Shown here: in pieces, positions 9,838-19,376 of the stretch
How positions within the stretch are numbered: the first letter of the stretch is position 1
Layout of the letters: each line of letters begins with the position of its first letter
Origin: Acanthamoeba lenticulata
Lineage: Eukaryota > Discosea > Longamoebia > Acanthamoebidae
Direction: 5' to 3'
Assembly: GCA_002179805.1 (NCBI GenBank)
Contig: NAVB01000763.1
Location: 1 to 32,099 of the forward strand
DNA length: 32,099 bases
Program-made: the position numbers and the translations under genes
Notes under the pieces: generated by a model
Told to the model about the DNA's origin: nothing
The model's database searches: none
Seen by the model: only the letters and a program-made list of their open reading frames with translations

Positions 9838-11365
9838 ATGTATGACTCGACCACCTTAGACGACCTGCCCCTGACAAAGCAGAGCTTGCTTGGGAAGGAG
9901 GCAGCACCACCAGCTCCGCCAGCCGCTGCCAGCAACCTCAAGGTGACGCTCGCGCTCGTCCTTGTGCAGGTACACCACTCCGATCCCACACCCATCTTTG
10001 GACCCACCACCCGCATCATCCCGGATTTTTTTCTTCAATTTAATCTTTTTTTCAAATCTCCATTTTGAATTGTTTTTGAAACTCAATTGGGTTGAATCTG
10101 CGTGCGTGTCAGGCCATATGGAGCTTGAACGCAGTCTACGCCAAGGTGGGCCTGAAGGACATGCACGTCATGGTGTGGTACTCCCTGCGTCTCATCTTCG
10201 CCACGCCCGTCTTCTTCGCGCTCGCCTTTGCGCGCGAACGCGAGTCGCTCTTCAGGTGCGTCTCCCTCGACCCGCACACACACACACACGTGCGTTGCTG
10301 ACACACACACGCGCGCGCGTGCGCGGGTTCCATGGACAGCGCGCGGCCGCTCAAGGACTGGCTGTGGCTGGGCCTGCTGGGGATGCTGGGGATGGTCTTC
10401 AACCAGCTGCTCTTCCTCAACGGCATCGCGCTCACGACGGCGACGAACGCGGGGATGGTGAGCCCGGCCATCTCCGTCTTCTCGATGGCCATCTCGGCCC
10501 TCCTGTGCTACGAGCGGCTGTCGCTGCCCAAGGTGGGCGGCATCGCCGTCACGGTCCTGGGCGCGCTCATCATCCTCGAGGTGGAGAAGTTTGACATGTT
10601 CGGGTCCAACGACATCCTCCTGGGCAACCTGCTCGCCGTGTCGAGCACGGTCTGCTTCTCCTTCTTCATCGTCCTCCAGAAGCCGCTCCACGGCCGCGTC
10701 ACGCCGGGCGTCCTCAACTTTTGCGTCTTTGCCGTCGGGCTCGTGGTCATCGCGCCCACCACGCTCATCGCCTACTGGGACGAGGTCGTCGACGTCGCCC
10801 TCCACGCGCCCCTCAACGCCTACCTCTCCACCCTCTACAGCGCCCTCGTCGCCGGCGTCGTCGGTATCCTCATCCTCATCCTCTTCTTCCTCGTTCTTCT
10901 TCTTCTTCTTCTTCTTCTCGCTTGGCTCTTGAGAATTGACATCGTTGGTGTTGGTGATGATGATGACGCGCAGGGTACAACCTGAACACGTGGGCCATCT
11001 ACCAGATCCCGGCGTCGACGGTGGCGCTGTTCTACTGCCTGCAGGCCCTCATGATCGCGCTCTTTGCGTGGCTCTTCCTGGGCGAGCAGCTCACCCTCCG
11101 GGTGGCCGTCGGGGGCCTCCTCATCATGGCCGGCCTCATCTCCGTCACGTGGGCCCTCGAGTACCAGCGCAAGAAGGAGGAGGCCCAGCTTCATGCCATG
11201 GTCGTCGTCGAGGAAGAGGAGGACGACGAGCTCAAGAAGGGGCTCCTCTTGCCCCTCCCGGACCCCGAGTCCGTGCCACCACCGCCCGGCAGCGGCGCCG
11301 AGGAGGACGCGGCCGGCCAGCAGCAGAAGAGCAAGAAGGAGGCGGAGTATGGCACCTTCGTGTAG
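9838..11365 (+). CDS. Drug/metabolite transporter superfamily (EamA, plant WAT1/PUP-like) membrane protein
   Basis: Exons 9838-9969, 10113-10255, 10340-10863, 10974-11365; 396 aa. Two EamA repeats give about ten TM helices: TLALVLVQAIWSLNAVYAK (TM1), VWYSLRLIFATPVFFALAFA (TM2), WLGLLGMLGMVFNQLLFLNG, then TTATNAGMVSPAISVFSMAI, a GGIAVTVLGALIIL helix, and in the second repeat YQIPASTVALFYCLQALMIA and AVGGLLIMAGLISVTWALEY. Members move small organic solutes or metabolites; the substrate cannot be told. The N-terminus contains a D-L-P-L-T-K-Q-like segment, and the C-terminal ~75 residues are acidic and Pro/Lys-rich, probably cytosolic. The ATG at 9838 directly opens the hydrophilic N-terminus. 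Introns contain CA repeats, and the last one has a (TGA)n-rich acceptor side. A nucleotide-sugar transporter is less likely because the TM1/TM2 sequence is EamA-like. Confidence 0.87.
10274..10320. repeat. (AC)n/(CG)n microsatellite in transporter intron 2
   Basis: Two CA runs (10274-10289 and 10301-10310), followed by an alternating GC run (10311-10320), inside the second intron. Long alternating purine-pyrimidine DNA of this kind can adopt Z-form; that is inference. Confidence 0.8.
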
Positions 11366-11582
11366 CGCACACCCAGGGCCCGCCCCCCACATACCATTGA
11401 TCAACAACAACAACAAATAGTATTTATTCGTTCAACAACATCCCACATCTTTAGCGTCTTCTCTTACTTCGCGCTCAGCCTGATACGCGCCGAGAAATGG
11501 AAAGCGCCTTTCCTAAACGGGTAAGGTTCCTCTTGTTTTGAGACCCGACTGTTACACATCAACACACCACCACTCTTCAGAG

Positions 11583-12233
11583 ATGTCCGTCACGAAGCCC
11601 ACCCTGACCTACTTTGATTTGGCTGGCCGAGCCGAGGTCGCTCGCCTCATCTTGGAGGACGCTGGTGTTGACTACACCTATGTGTCCGCCACCAACTGGC
11701 CGGCGCTCAAGCAGCAGCTGACGCGCCAGGACAAGCTGGCCTTTGGGCAGATCCCGCTCTACGAGGACCGCGACGTCACTCTGGTCCAGAGCGGTTCCAT
11801 GAGCCGCTACTTGGCCCACAAGCACGGCTACAACGGCGCCAACCAGCTCGAGGCCGCCCGCATCGACATCGCCTACGAGGGCGCCAACGACTTCCTGGGC
11901 ATCATGCTCAACTACACCCTCAGCACGCCCGACGCGCAGAAGCCCGCCGCGTTGAAGAACCTCCTCGACAACGTCGTGCCGACCCAGTTCCAGTACTTCT
12001 CGGCGATCCTCCAGAAGAACGGCGGAAACGGCTACTTCGTGGGCAACAAGGTGAGCTACGCCGACCTGGCCCTCTACAACGCCCTCAACACGCTGCTCAG
12101 GCTGCCTGGCGGGTCGGCCGTCGTCGACCGCTTCCCGCTGGTCAGGAAGCTCCACACGGTGGTCTCCCAGCGCCCGCGCATCCGCGCCTACGCCGCGCGC
12201 GACGTCTACAACCCCAAGAAGGCCGCCCTCTAA
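11583..12233 (+). CDS. Glutathione S-transferase (sigma/pi/alpha-like), intronless
   Basis: Single-exon 216-aa protein of standard cytosolic GST length. It conjugates glutathione to electrophiles or acts in prostanoid- or peroxide-related reactions, depending on class. The N-terminal thioredoxin-fold domain shows LTYFDLAGRAEVARL with the likely catalytic Tyr, FGQIPLYEDRDVTLVQSGSM (cis-Pro and the QS glutathione-binding pair) and RYLAHKHG. The all-alpha C-terminal domain carries YFVGNKVSYADLALYNALN, the conserved N-capping/Asp signature, and RPRIRAYAA before the C-terminus. The ATG at 11583 is the start matching the family. Two in-frame alternative starts upstream would add about 15 residues and are not expected. 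It converges with the RNA ligase gene with a 131-bp AT-rich spacer. As in the ankyrin gene, codon bias is strong and introns are absent, suggesting high expression (inference). Confidence 0.92.
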   Translation: MSVTKPTLTYFDLAGRAEVARLILEDAGVDYTYVSATNWPALKQQLTRQDKLAFGQIPLYEDRDVTLVQSGSMSRYLAHKHGYNGANQLEAARIDIAYEGANDFLGIMLNYTLSTPDAQKPAALKNLLDNVVPTQFQYFSAILQKNGGNGYFVGNKVSYADLALYNALNTLLRLPGGSAVVDRFPLVRKLHTVVSQRPRIRAYAARDVYNPKKAAL

Positions 12234-12364
12234 GCGCCCTCTCTTTTGTTCGTTGTTGCACAACATGACTGCCTTTATGACAAGACGAGACCTGTCCAGA
12301 CGCAACAGTTCTACATTTGTTTACTTTAATATTTGTTGATTTCTTATTTTAATATCAATTGAAT

Positions 12365-14234
12365 TCAGGCCTGCTGCGGCGGCTCGAAGAAGAGGGCGAT
12401 GGGGTCGGAGGCGAGGGTGTTGAGGCGGCGCGTGACGACGTGCCTCCGGTCCTTGGAGAGGCGCTCGAAGCGCTCGCGAGCCTCGGGGCGCTTGAGGAGG
12501 TCCTCGAGCGCGTCCTGGGCCAGGAGGCCGATCAGGAGGCCGCGCTTGCGCATGTGCGAGCGGCGGACCTCGTCCTCGGCCCCGATCTTGGAGACGACCG
12601 CCGTGAGCCGGTTGGCGTTGACGTAGCGGGCGAGCTCCTCGCACAGCCACTGGACCGCCTGGGCCTCCTCGGGGTCGCTGGCCGCCAGGCGGTCCATCTG
12701 CTCCTTGAGCCGCGCGTCGTTGCCGAGCTTGGCGTTGCGGTCCTTCTTGGCCGGGTCGGGCTTGCGCACGTCGATGATCTCAGAGAAGAGGTCGATCTTC
12801 TTCTTGAGGATCACGCGCGCGCCCTTGACCGTGTAGGCGTTGCGCACGGGCTTGAGCACGGTCCCCTCGGCCAGGTTCTTGTACTCGGCGTAGCGCGCGC
12901 CGGCCAGCGGCGGGAGGCCGCGGCGCGCGGGCAGCGTCGTCGGGAACTCGTGCGGGAAGGCCAGGCACGCCTCGAACGAGCCCCGGAAGAGCGGCTCCGC
13001 GTAGAAGAAGCCCGCCGCCTTGAAGATCTGCTCCGCCACGTCGTAGTCCAGGTACCGCTGCCCGTCGTGCAGGTCGAACGCGAAGAAGTCGTACGTCGGC
13101 CTGCCCGCCATCATCACCATCATCGTGATGAGCAACGACAACGACGACGACAACAAGGAAGACCACCACGACGATGAAGATGACGACGACGACGACGACG
13201 ACGGAGGCGGGAGGAGGCGCGTACGAGTAGTAGATGCCCTTCTGGACGTGGGCCTGGGAGGCGGGGGTGGGGAGGCCCGGGTACATGCCCCCGAACAGCT
13301 CCCCGTACACGTAGAGCTCCTTCGGCAGCGGCTCCGCCGGCTTGGCCTCGAAGGCCTTGGTCTCGGCCTCAGCCTCGGTCCCGGCCTCGGACGTCGACGT
13401 CTCGTCGGCCGTCCCTGGAACGAGAAAAGGGAGAGACGCCTCTCGGTAAGCGGACCGAGACGACGACGACGACTGAAGACTGAAGACTGACGGTGGATGG
13501 TTGACGACGTACGTCGATGACGTGGCTGGGGCGGGTGGAGCGCGTAGTGCTCGCGGAGCAGCTGGAAGGCGTGCAGCACCTTGGCCCCGTACATGTCCAA
13601 CAGGATCTCCCACCCCGGGTAGTACTTGTCTGGAACCGGATAACACGATGATAATAAAATAAAATAAAATAAAATAAAGGAAAATAAAATAAAATAAAAT
13701 GTAGAACGTGTGCGCCACATGAACAAACAAGAAGAGAAAACACACGTCAGCACAGCTGTGGGGGCATCGCCGTCTGTACGGACACCGGAAGGTGGCCCAC
13801 AGGGAGGAGAGGGATGGGGCACCGCCGGGAGTGAGGAGGGCCTGCCGCCGGGCCGCCGAGACGGTGGTGCCGTCGGTGAGGAAGCAAAAGTTGGAGCCGT
13901 GCACCTTCTCCATCACCACCCACTCGCCCGCTACATTGCGCGCGTGGTACACGTCAGCAGCCGCCACGGGATTTTGGTCTCTCAACAAACACAGGAGAGG
14001 GAAGGAGAGGGACGCGGCACCATCGAGGCCGGCTTCGCGCAGGGCGTCGGCCTCCAGCTGGTGGTTCTCGATGGAGGCGTACCGCCGGAACCGCAGCCCG
14101 GTGGTGCTGGCCGGCGCCCCACCGGGAGGAGCAGGGGACACTGCACCCCCCACGCGCGCAACAGAAGAGGGAAGGACGACACGTGAGCACCCACCGGTGG
14201 GTGGTCGAGTCTGGTTTTTATACATGTATATCAT
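12365..14234 (-). CDS. RNA ligase of the T4 Rnl2 / RNA-editing-ligase type
   Basis: Exons (minus) 14234-14021, 13978-13823, 13629-13513, 13414-13225, 13100-12365; 470 aa. It seals 3'-OH/5'-phosphate RNA ends through a covalent lysyl-AMP. Nucleotidyltransferase motifs occur in order: FRRYASIEN (residues 49-57, typical Rnl2 N-terminal motif), I = EKVHGSNF with Lys96 as nucleophile, III = YVYGELFGG (197-205), IIIa = YDFFAFD (229-235), IV = EGTVLKP (304-310), V = VILKKKID (322-329). A ~140-residue charged helical C-terminal domain follows. A Glu/Ala-rich insert precedes motif III. The first ~45 residues are Arg/Ser/Pro-rich and could be a mitochondrial presequence (inference). The first intron is only 42 nt and in frame, so its use is less certain. 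Upstream is a 211-bp divergent spacer to the thioesterase gene. Confidence 0.88.
13136..13202. repeat. (GAC)n trinucleotide tract in RNA ligase intron 4
   Basis: Imperfect ACG/GAC (GTC on the coding strand) repeat inside intron 4 (13101-13224). Because the intron can be read through as Val/Ile/Leu-rich sequence, an automatic gene caller could wrongly treat it as a TM segment. Confidence 0.85.
13652..13700. repeat. (AAAAT)n pentanucleotide minisatellite
   Basis: About nine units of AAAAT/TAAAA with one GG interruption, in intron 2 of the RNA ligase gene. It is much more AT-rich than its surroundings. Confidence 0.9.
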
Positions 14235-14445
14235 GTACCGGTCGACTGAGGTGGCGACTGTTGTACAACTGCTTCCATGCTTCTTTTGTGTGTCTTGGTG
14301 GAGAGGCGGTGCTGTGTGCTCAGAGTTTCTCGTGGTGGTCAAGCTTCCCTGTTCTTGTGGCTCGCGAGCGCAGAAATTACCCGGAAAATAAAGAGCTGAA
14401 AAAAGGGTGTTTTTTTTTGTGCTTCCTTGCCCAGAAGCACAGGAG
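14235..14445. promoter_or_regulatory. Divergent promoter region, RNA ligase / thioesterase
   Basis: 211 bp separates the RNA ligase start (minus) and the thioesterase start (plus), so both promoters must lie in or near it. A T-run at 14411-14418 lies shortly before the plus-strand ATG. I cannot define individual promoter elements. Confidence 0.4.
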
Positions 14446-15627
14446 ATGCGGAGGAGCACAAAGGCCGCGCTGGCGGTGGGCGCCGTGTGTTTCGGGGCGG
14501 GTGTGGCGGCCACTGCGCTTGGCTTCGTCGGCAGCGGTCCGCTGCAGACGCGCCGCACTGTGCTCGCGGCCGAGCTTGACGGTACGTGTGGTCGCCCACA
14601 CGCGGGAACATGCGCGCTCCCCAATAGTTCGAGGCCTCATTGTGGCGCCACACACGCACGCGCGCATGTTCTGCAGGAGGAGGAGGAGGAGGAGAGGCGG
14701 TGGACCACCAGGCGCCGATGCTGAGGCGCAGGTTGCCCAGCGTGGAGAAGGCCGAGGCTACCACCACGCACGACGCGGGCCTGCGAGCGACGCGGGAGCG
14801 ACGCGCGACGGTGCTGGCCGACCCGCAGTGGCGGCCCGTCAACTTGCCCACGTTCGAGGACCGCCGCGCGCTGGGCGCCCGAGGCCGTACGGTCCCTCCC
14901 GCGAATGGCCAAGCACTGCACTTGCCTTGTTGACGTGGTGAAGACAACTTTGTTTTTTCTCGTCGGCACAGAGCACTACGTGTGGCAGGACTCCAAGTTT
15001 GCCGGATTCGAGCTGTACTTCAACGACACCGCGCGGTCGGCCCTCGCCTTCATCGACTTTGGCACCCGCTGTGAGGGCCCGCCTGGTACCTGGCCTCCTC
15101 AGGGTGAGCGGTAGCGGCGATCGCCAGCCTGACATCAAATACGGGGCCCTTCTTCGTGTGCGCCACCAGGATGCGTGCACGGGGGCGCACTGGCCACGCT
15201 CTTTGACAACGTGCTGGGCAGCACCGTGGTGGAGGGCCTCAAGGGCCAGCGCGCCGTCACCCTCAACCTCAACGTCAACTACCGCAAGGTGCGTGGCAAC
15301 ATGCTAGATGGCGCAGAGGAAGATGATGAAACTGATGACGATTCTGGTTAATGATGGTGATGGTGATGATGATGGTGATGAGACCAGTTCACGCCGCTGG
15401 GGAGTGTGAAGGTCATGGAGACGCGGATTGAGCGAGTGGACGGGCGCAAAGTATACGTCACGGCCACCCTGGTCGACGGGGAGGATGGCACCCTCCACGC
15501 AGACGCCTCGGCCCTGTTCCTGGTGGTCAACTGGCAGCAGATCAAGGACAAGATCCACCGGACGCCTGATCCTCCGGTTGCCCACGCCAGCCAACACCAA
15601 CATGGCGCCGACACCACCACGAGCTGA
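14446..15627 (+). CDS. Membrane-anchored hotdog-fold acyl-CoA thioesterase-like protein (THEM4/PaaI-like)
   Basis: Exons 14446-14581, 14677-14886, 14972-15103, 15170-15288, 15388-15627; 278 aa. The N-terminus MRRSTK is followed by one hydrophobic helix (AALAVGAVCFGAGVAATALG), a likely membrane anchor or organelle signal. The middle ~70 residues are Arg-rich and linker-like. The hotdog domain starts around YVWQDSKFAGFELYFND. It has the signature GCVHGGALATLFDNVLG (His-Gly-Gly and downstream Asp as in THEM4/PaaI-type thioesterases), then TLNLNVNYRK, FTPLGSVKVMETRIERVDGRK, and HADASALFLVVNW at the end of the sheet. These enzymes hydrolyse acyl-CoA to free acid and CoA; the acyl preference cannot be read. 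It is transcribed divergently from the RNA ligase. The last 25 residues are His/Thr-rich. Confidence 0.8.
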
Positions 15628-15654
15628 CGCAGGAAAAGCAAAGGGAAAATAAGT

Positions 15655-15660
15655 AATAAA
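15655..15660 (+). terminator. AATAAA polyadenylation-type hexamer, thioesterase gene
   Basis: AATAAA lies 28 nt after the thioesterase stop and is followed by an A-run. PP5 starts 85 bp later, so the 3' UTR must be short. Function is inferred. Confidence 0.5.
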
Positions 15661-15744
15661 AAAAAAATACAACTGAATCTCTTGTGGCTGGTTGTTGAAT
15701 TTGTGGACCCAACAAGCAAGAGTTGTGGCAAGAAGGGGGCGGAG

Positions 15745-18335
15745 ATGCAAGCAGAGGCGGATAAGCTCAAAAATGAGGGCAATAAGCTCTTCACAGGTTC
15801 CCTTTGCCCGCTATCAGTGCCATAGCCTGGCACGGCAGCAGTTAACTTGCATCTTCTTTTTCATTCATCTTCCATAATTTTGAATCTCCCATTTGCATCT
15901 TCATCCAGACCACAAGTTCCAGGCGGCTCTTGAAGCGTACACGAAAGCCATTGAGATAGCGCCGTCTGCGATTTTGTACTCGAATCGCGCTTTCGGTAAG
16001 TGGCACTACTTCGCCGCCATCACGAAACACTTCTCCCTTTTGGCTAATGCACTGTTACCCTTTTTGCTTCCCTTTTGTCTTGACTTGCAGCCCACATCAA
16101 ACTCGAGAGCTACGGCTCGGCCATCGAGGATGCCACGAAAGCGATTGAACTCGATCCCACCTATGTGAAGGTGCAGCGCTTCTCCAGGCCCTCTCCCTTC
16201 ATCACTGAGAGAGAGAGAGAGAGGAGATCTGTTGGCTTGGTGTCTGTCATGTGGCTCACCAAGAACTCGCTCACGCGTGCAGGCCTATTACCGGCGAGGC
16301 AGCGCCAGCTTGGCGCTCCGCAAGTTCAAGGACAGCTTGCGAGACTTCAAGGAGGTTCGTCTCCATCATGGAGAGTTGAAGAATTCGTGAACCCCCTTCT
16401 TCTTCTCTTTTTCTCTCTCACACGACCCCTTTCCCTTCTTGTTGGTCGTCGCAGGCGGTCAAGATCGCGCCCAAGGACAGAGACTGCCGGGCCAAGTACA
16501 AGGAGTGCGAGAAGGCCTACAAGGAGGCCCGCTGGAGCGACGCCATCGCCGTCGACCACAAGGCCTCGTCGCCCTTCAACAACATCGGCGACATCGACGC
16601 TATCGGTGCCATTCCCCCCCCCCCTCTCCCTCCCTTTTCTCTTCTTCTTCTTCCATCCAACTGTCGTGCGCTATCATCATCTTCGTCGTCAACATCAACA
16701 TCGTGGTCGATGATGCTCACCACTACCATCATCATCATCAATGTAAGCAGTGGTGGAGGGCGAGTATGACGGGCCGCATCTGCAGGGCACCATCACCCTC
16801 GACTTTGTCATGTTCATGATCGAGCACTTCAAGAAGCAGAAGCGCCTCCACAAGAAGTGACGTCCCCTCTCCTCACCGCCACCGCCAGGAAGATGTACTG
16901 ATGTTCTGATGTTCATGTTGGTGGTGATGACGATGATGATGGCACCAGGTACGTGCTGCAGATCCTGGTGGAGACGAAGAAGCTGTTCGAGGCCGAGCCG
17001 ACGCTGGTGGACCTGAACTTCCCGCCGGGCGGGCGCGTCACCGTGTTTGGCGACGTGCACGGGCAGTTCTACGACCTCCTCAACGTCTTCCAGCTCAACG
17101 GCTTCCCGTCGGAGACCAACCCGTGCGTCTTCAACGGCGACTTTGTCGACCGGTGCGAGCCCCATCCCCCGCCCTCCCTCGTGACGATCGTTGTCATCGT
17201 CACCATCGTCGTCGTCGTCGTCGTCCTCTGTGAGGATCCGGAGTCAGTGTGTGTGTGTGTGTGTGCGTGTGCGGGCGGAAGGCTAACATGGTGCTGCGTA
17301 GAGGGAGCTTCTCGACCGAGGTCATCCTCACGCTGCTGGCGTTCAAGTGGCTCTACCCGCAGCACGTCTTCCTGAACCGCGGCAACCACGAGGCCCAGAC
17401 CATGAACAAGGCACACTCGCCGGGCCCTCCCCCCCCCTCTCTTCTCGTCATTGTCCCTCCGTCGTCGCCATCGAGACGTTATGGCCCTCCCCCCCTCGCT
17501 TCCGCCTTTCAAGTGCTGACGATGGATGATGGTGATGGACGGATGGGGGGGTGGCTCTCGTCGTCGTTTGCAGGTGTACGGATTCGAGGGCGAGGTCAAG
17601 GCCAAGTACTCGCAGTTCATCTACGAGCTCTTCACCGCGCTCTTCTGCACGCAGCCCCTCGGCACCGTCATCAACAACAAGGTGCGCGCAGCCTTGTCCT
17701 TCTTCCTCCATGGGGTGATGTCCACTGGAATTCAAACAATGCTGATGATGGTGGTGATGATGATGCGAATGGTCGTATTGTGGGGGGGAGCAGATCCTGG
17801 TGGTGCACGGAGGGCTGTTCTCCAAGGACGGAGTGACGCTCAACGACATCAGGACGCTGGATCGCTTCCGAGAGCCGCCGGACGAGGGCATCATGTGCGA
17901 CATCATGTGGGCCGACCCGCAGCCCCAGCCGGGCCGATCGCCCTCCAAGCGCGGCGTGGGCCTCTCCTTTGGGCCCGACGTCACGCGGCGGTTCCTCGAG
18001 CAGAACGGGCTCGAGCTCATCGTGCGCTCGCACGAGTGCAAGGACGGCGGCTACGAGGTGGCGCACGACGGCCGCTGCATCACGGTCTTCTCGGCGCCCA
18101 ACTACTGCGACCAGGTGGGCAACAAGGGCGCCATCGTCATCTTCAAGGACGACCTCAAGCCGTCGTTCCTCACCTTTGACGCCGTCGTACGTCCTCCTCT
18201 TCACCAACAATCTTCCAATCATCCGCCTTTTCTTTCTTTGTTTCTTTGTTTTAATGTGGTCTTTGTACGCAGCCCCATCCCGAGATGCCGCCGATGGCCT
18301 ACGCCAGCAACTACTCGTCCATGTTCGGCCTGTAA
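15745..18335 (+). CDS. PPP5C: Serine/threonine protein phosphatase 5 (TPR + PPP catalytic domain)
   Basis: Eleven exons: 15745-15796, 15909-15995, 16091-16170, 16283-16354, 16455-16605, 16751-16856, 16949-17152, 17302-17410, 17574-17681, 17794-18186, 18273-18335; 474 aa (animal PP5 is about 499). Three TPRs span residues ~3-110 ([74 protein letters not shown]); in PP5 they bind Hsp90 and autoinhibit the enzyme. The PPP metal/phosphate motifs are intact: [25 protein letters not shown] and [12 protein letters not shown], then SAPNYCD. The ending [15 protein letters not shown] fits the PP5 C-terminus. Dephosphorylates Ser/Thr on Hsp90-client kinases and receptors (family knowledge). Intron 8 starts GC rather than GT. 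Several introns have TGATG-rich acceptor sides. Confidence 0.95.
17247..17270. repeat. (TG)n microsatellite in PP5 intron 7
   Basis: About 24 nt of GT repeat with one GC interruption, inside intron 7 (17153-17301). Confidence 0.9.
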
Positions 18336-18724
18336 GCCTCAAGACGAGGCGAGCGGGGACCTGCCTGGCTGCTTTTTTCGTCACGTCGCGTTGTGGTTTA
18401 CGGCGCAAGGAGTGAGTGAAGTAAACTAGCCGGGGGATCCTCACGGCCGAACAGCAACAAGGGGTTGTAAAGTTCACCACTGGTGCAGATGGATGAAGGT
18501 GCCTAGGTTCATGTTTAGGCAAGCGCCACCTCAAGCTCCGGTGGTAACTGCTGCTGGTCTATCTCGTGGAATTTGTAACTCGCTCTGCTCACCAACGCGG
18601 CGCTGCTTCGAGAATAATTGTAATTCGTTGAATGCTCCTGCCGTCATGTGGGGTTTTAAGCGCAAGGTAGCGGCCTCGATCACTTCATCTTCTACTCCAA
18701 CCACCAAACACTCCCCCACACATA
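18336..18724. other. Intergenic region between PP5 and the small membrane protein gene
   Basis: A plus-strand reading frame from 18493 is out of frame with the downstream gene and has no recognisable domain; it could be a leader with an upstream ORF. No RNA gene is recognised. The tract probably holds the PP5 3' UTR and the promoter/leader of the 18725 gene. Confidence 0.45.
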
Positions 18725-19150
18725 ATGTCCTGGTCCACTCTCAACCGCAAGGCCCCCAACATGTTCAACGAGCACGTAAGTTCCTCCTTCTCGTCTCCGG
18801 AGTAATTCGGGAATGTGCGCTCACCAGTGCATCATCACTGTCCCCACACAGACCAAGCCGGTGTGGCTCACCCTCTTCCCGCTCATCGCCGGCGGTTGCG
18901 CCTGGGCTGGCTACGTCAGCGCGCGCACCCTCTTCGGCCACAACGAGATTGTGTACGTTGTCCTACTCATTTTAATTAATCTCCGGTGCGCGGTGACGAT
19001 TTCAGTGTCCTCACTGGTTTCCCTCTCTTCAGCATCTCCGGCAAGGGTGAGGAGCCCTACCTGCTCCGTGACTCGCCCAAGCTCATGGGTCGTGCCACTA
19101 ACATCTCCACCCGCGAGAAGTACGACCGCATGATGGACGGCAAGATGTAA
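18725..19150 (+). CDS. Small single-pass membrane protein, NDUFA4/B12D-like (tentative)
   Basis: Exons 18725-18775, 18852-18952, 19033-19150; 89 aa. It starts MSWSTLNRKAPNMFNEH and has one hydrophobic helix in KPVWLTLFPLIAGGCAWAGY, followed by a basic/polar stretch (SARTLFGHNEIV) and a hydrophilic C-terminus with REKYDRMMDGKM. Size, the position of the single helix after a short N-terminus, and the 'x-A-R-x-L-F-x-H-N' style segment resemble the NDUFA4/B12D family of small inner-mitochondrial-membrane subunits of respiratory complexes. The resemblance is layout-level and not decisive. Splice junctions use consensus GTAAGT, GTACGT and CAG, so the gene structure itself is good. Confidence 0.55.
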
Positions 19151-19258
19151 GCAAATTATTTGCCGCTTGACAGCGCAATATTTTTGCCCTTTTTTCTGCT
19201 ACACAAATGCTCTGAGAGATGGAGGTTTGGCCCATCGTGCTGAGGATATTACTCGATA

Positions 19259-19264
19259 AATAAA
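19259..19264 (+). terminator. AATAAA polyadenylation-type hexamer
   Basis: AATAAA about 110 nt after the stop of the NDUFA4/B12D-like gene, in a locally AT-rich stretch. Function is inferred. Confidence 0.45.
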
Positions 19265-19376
19265 AGAAAATGTATATGACGCGAATCTCTTCACGAGCGA
19301 CCGGATCTTGCTGCTATCAAGTAGAAATAGAAGCTGTTTTCTTTTGCACGAAACCAAGAAACACCACACGAGAGCG

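Noticed and set aside
12359..13177. Plus-strand ORF opposite the RNA ligase
   Set aside because: It is Leu/Arg/Glu-rich antisense of a strongly supported coding region, and the RNA ligase motifs lie on the minus strand.
13104..13224. Val/Ile-rich reading of RNA ligase intron 4 as a transmembrane insertion
   Set aside because: The stretch is a simple GTC repeat with good donor and acceptor sites, and removing it restores the conserved YYSPTYDFFAFD sequence.
14215..14222. TATAAAAA on the minus strand as a TATA box for the RNA ligase
   Set aside because: It lies inside the N-terminal reading frame just after the only usable ATGs; no later ATG precedes the conserved FRRYASIEN motif, so it cannot serve that transcript.
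16717..16745. CATCATCAT tract as a CRISPR-like or regulatory repeat
   Set aside because: It is a simple trinucleotide run within PP5 intron 5, without spacers or repeat units.
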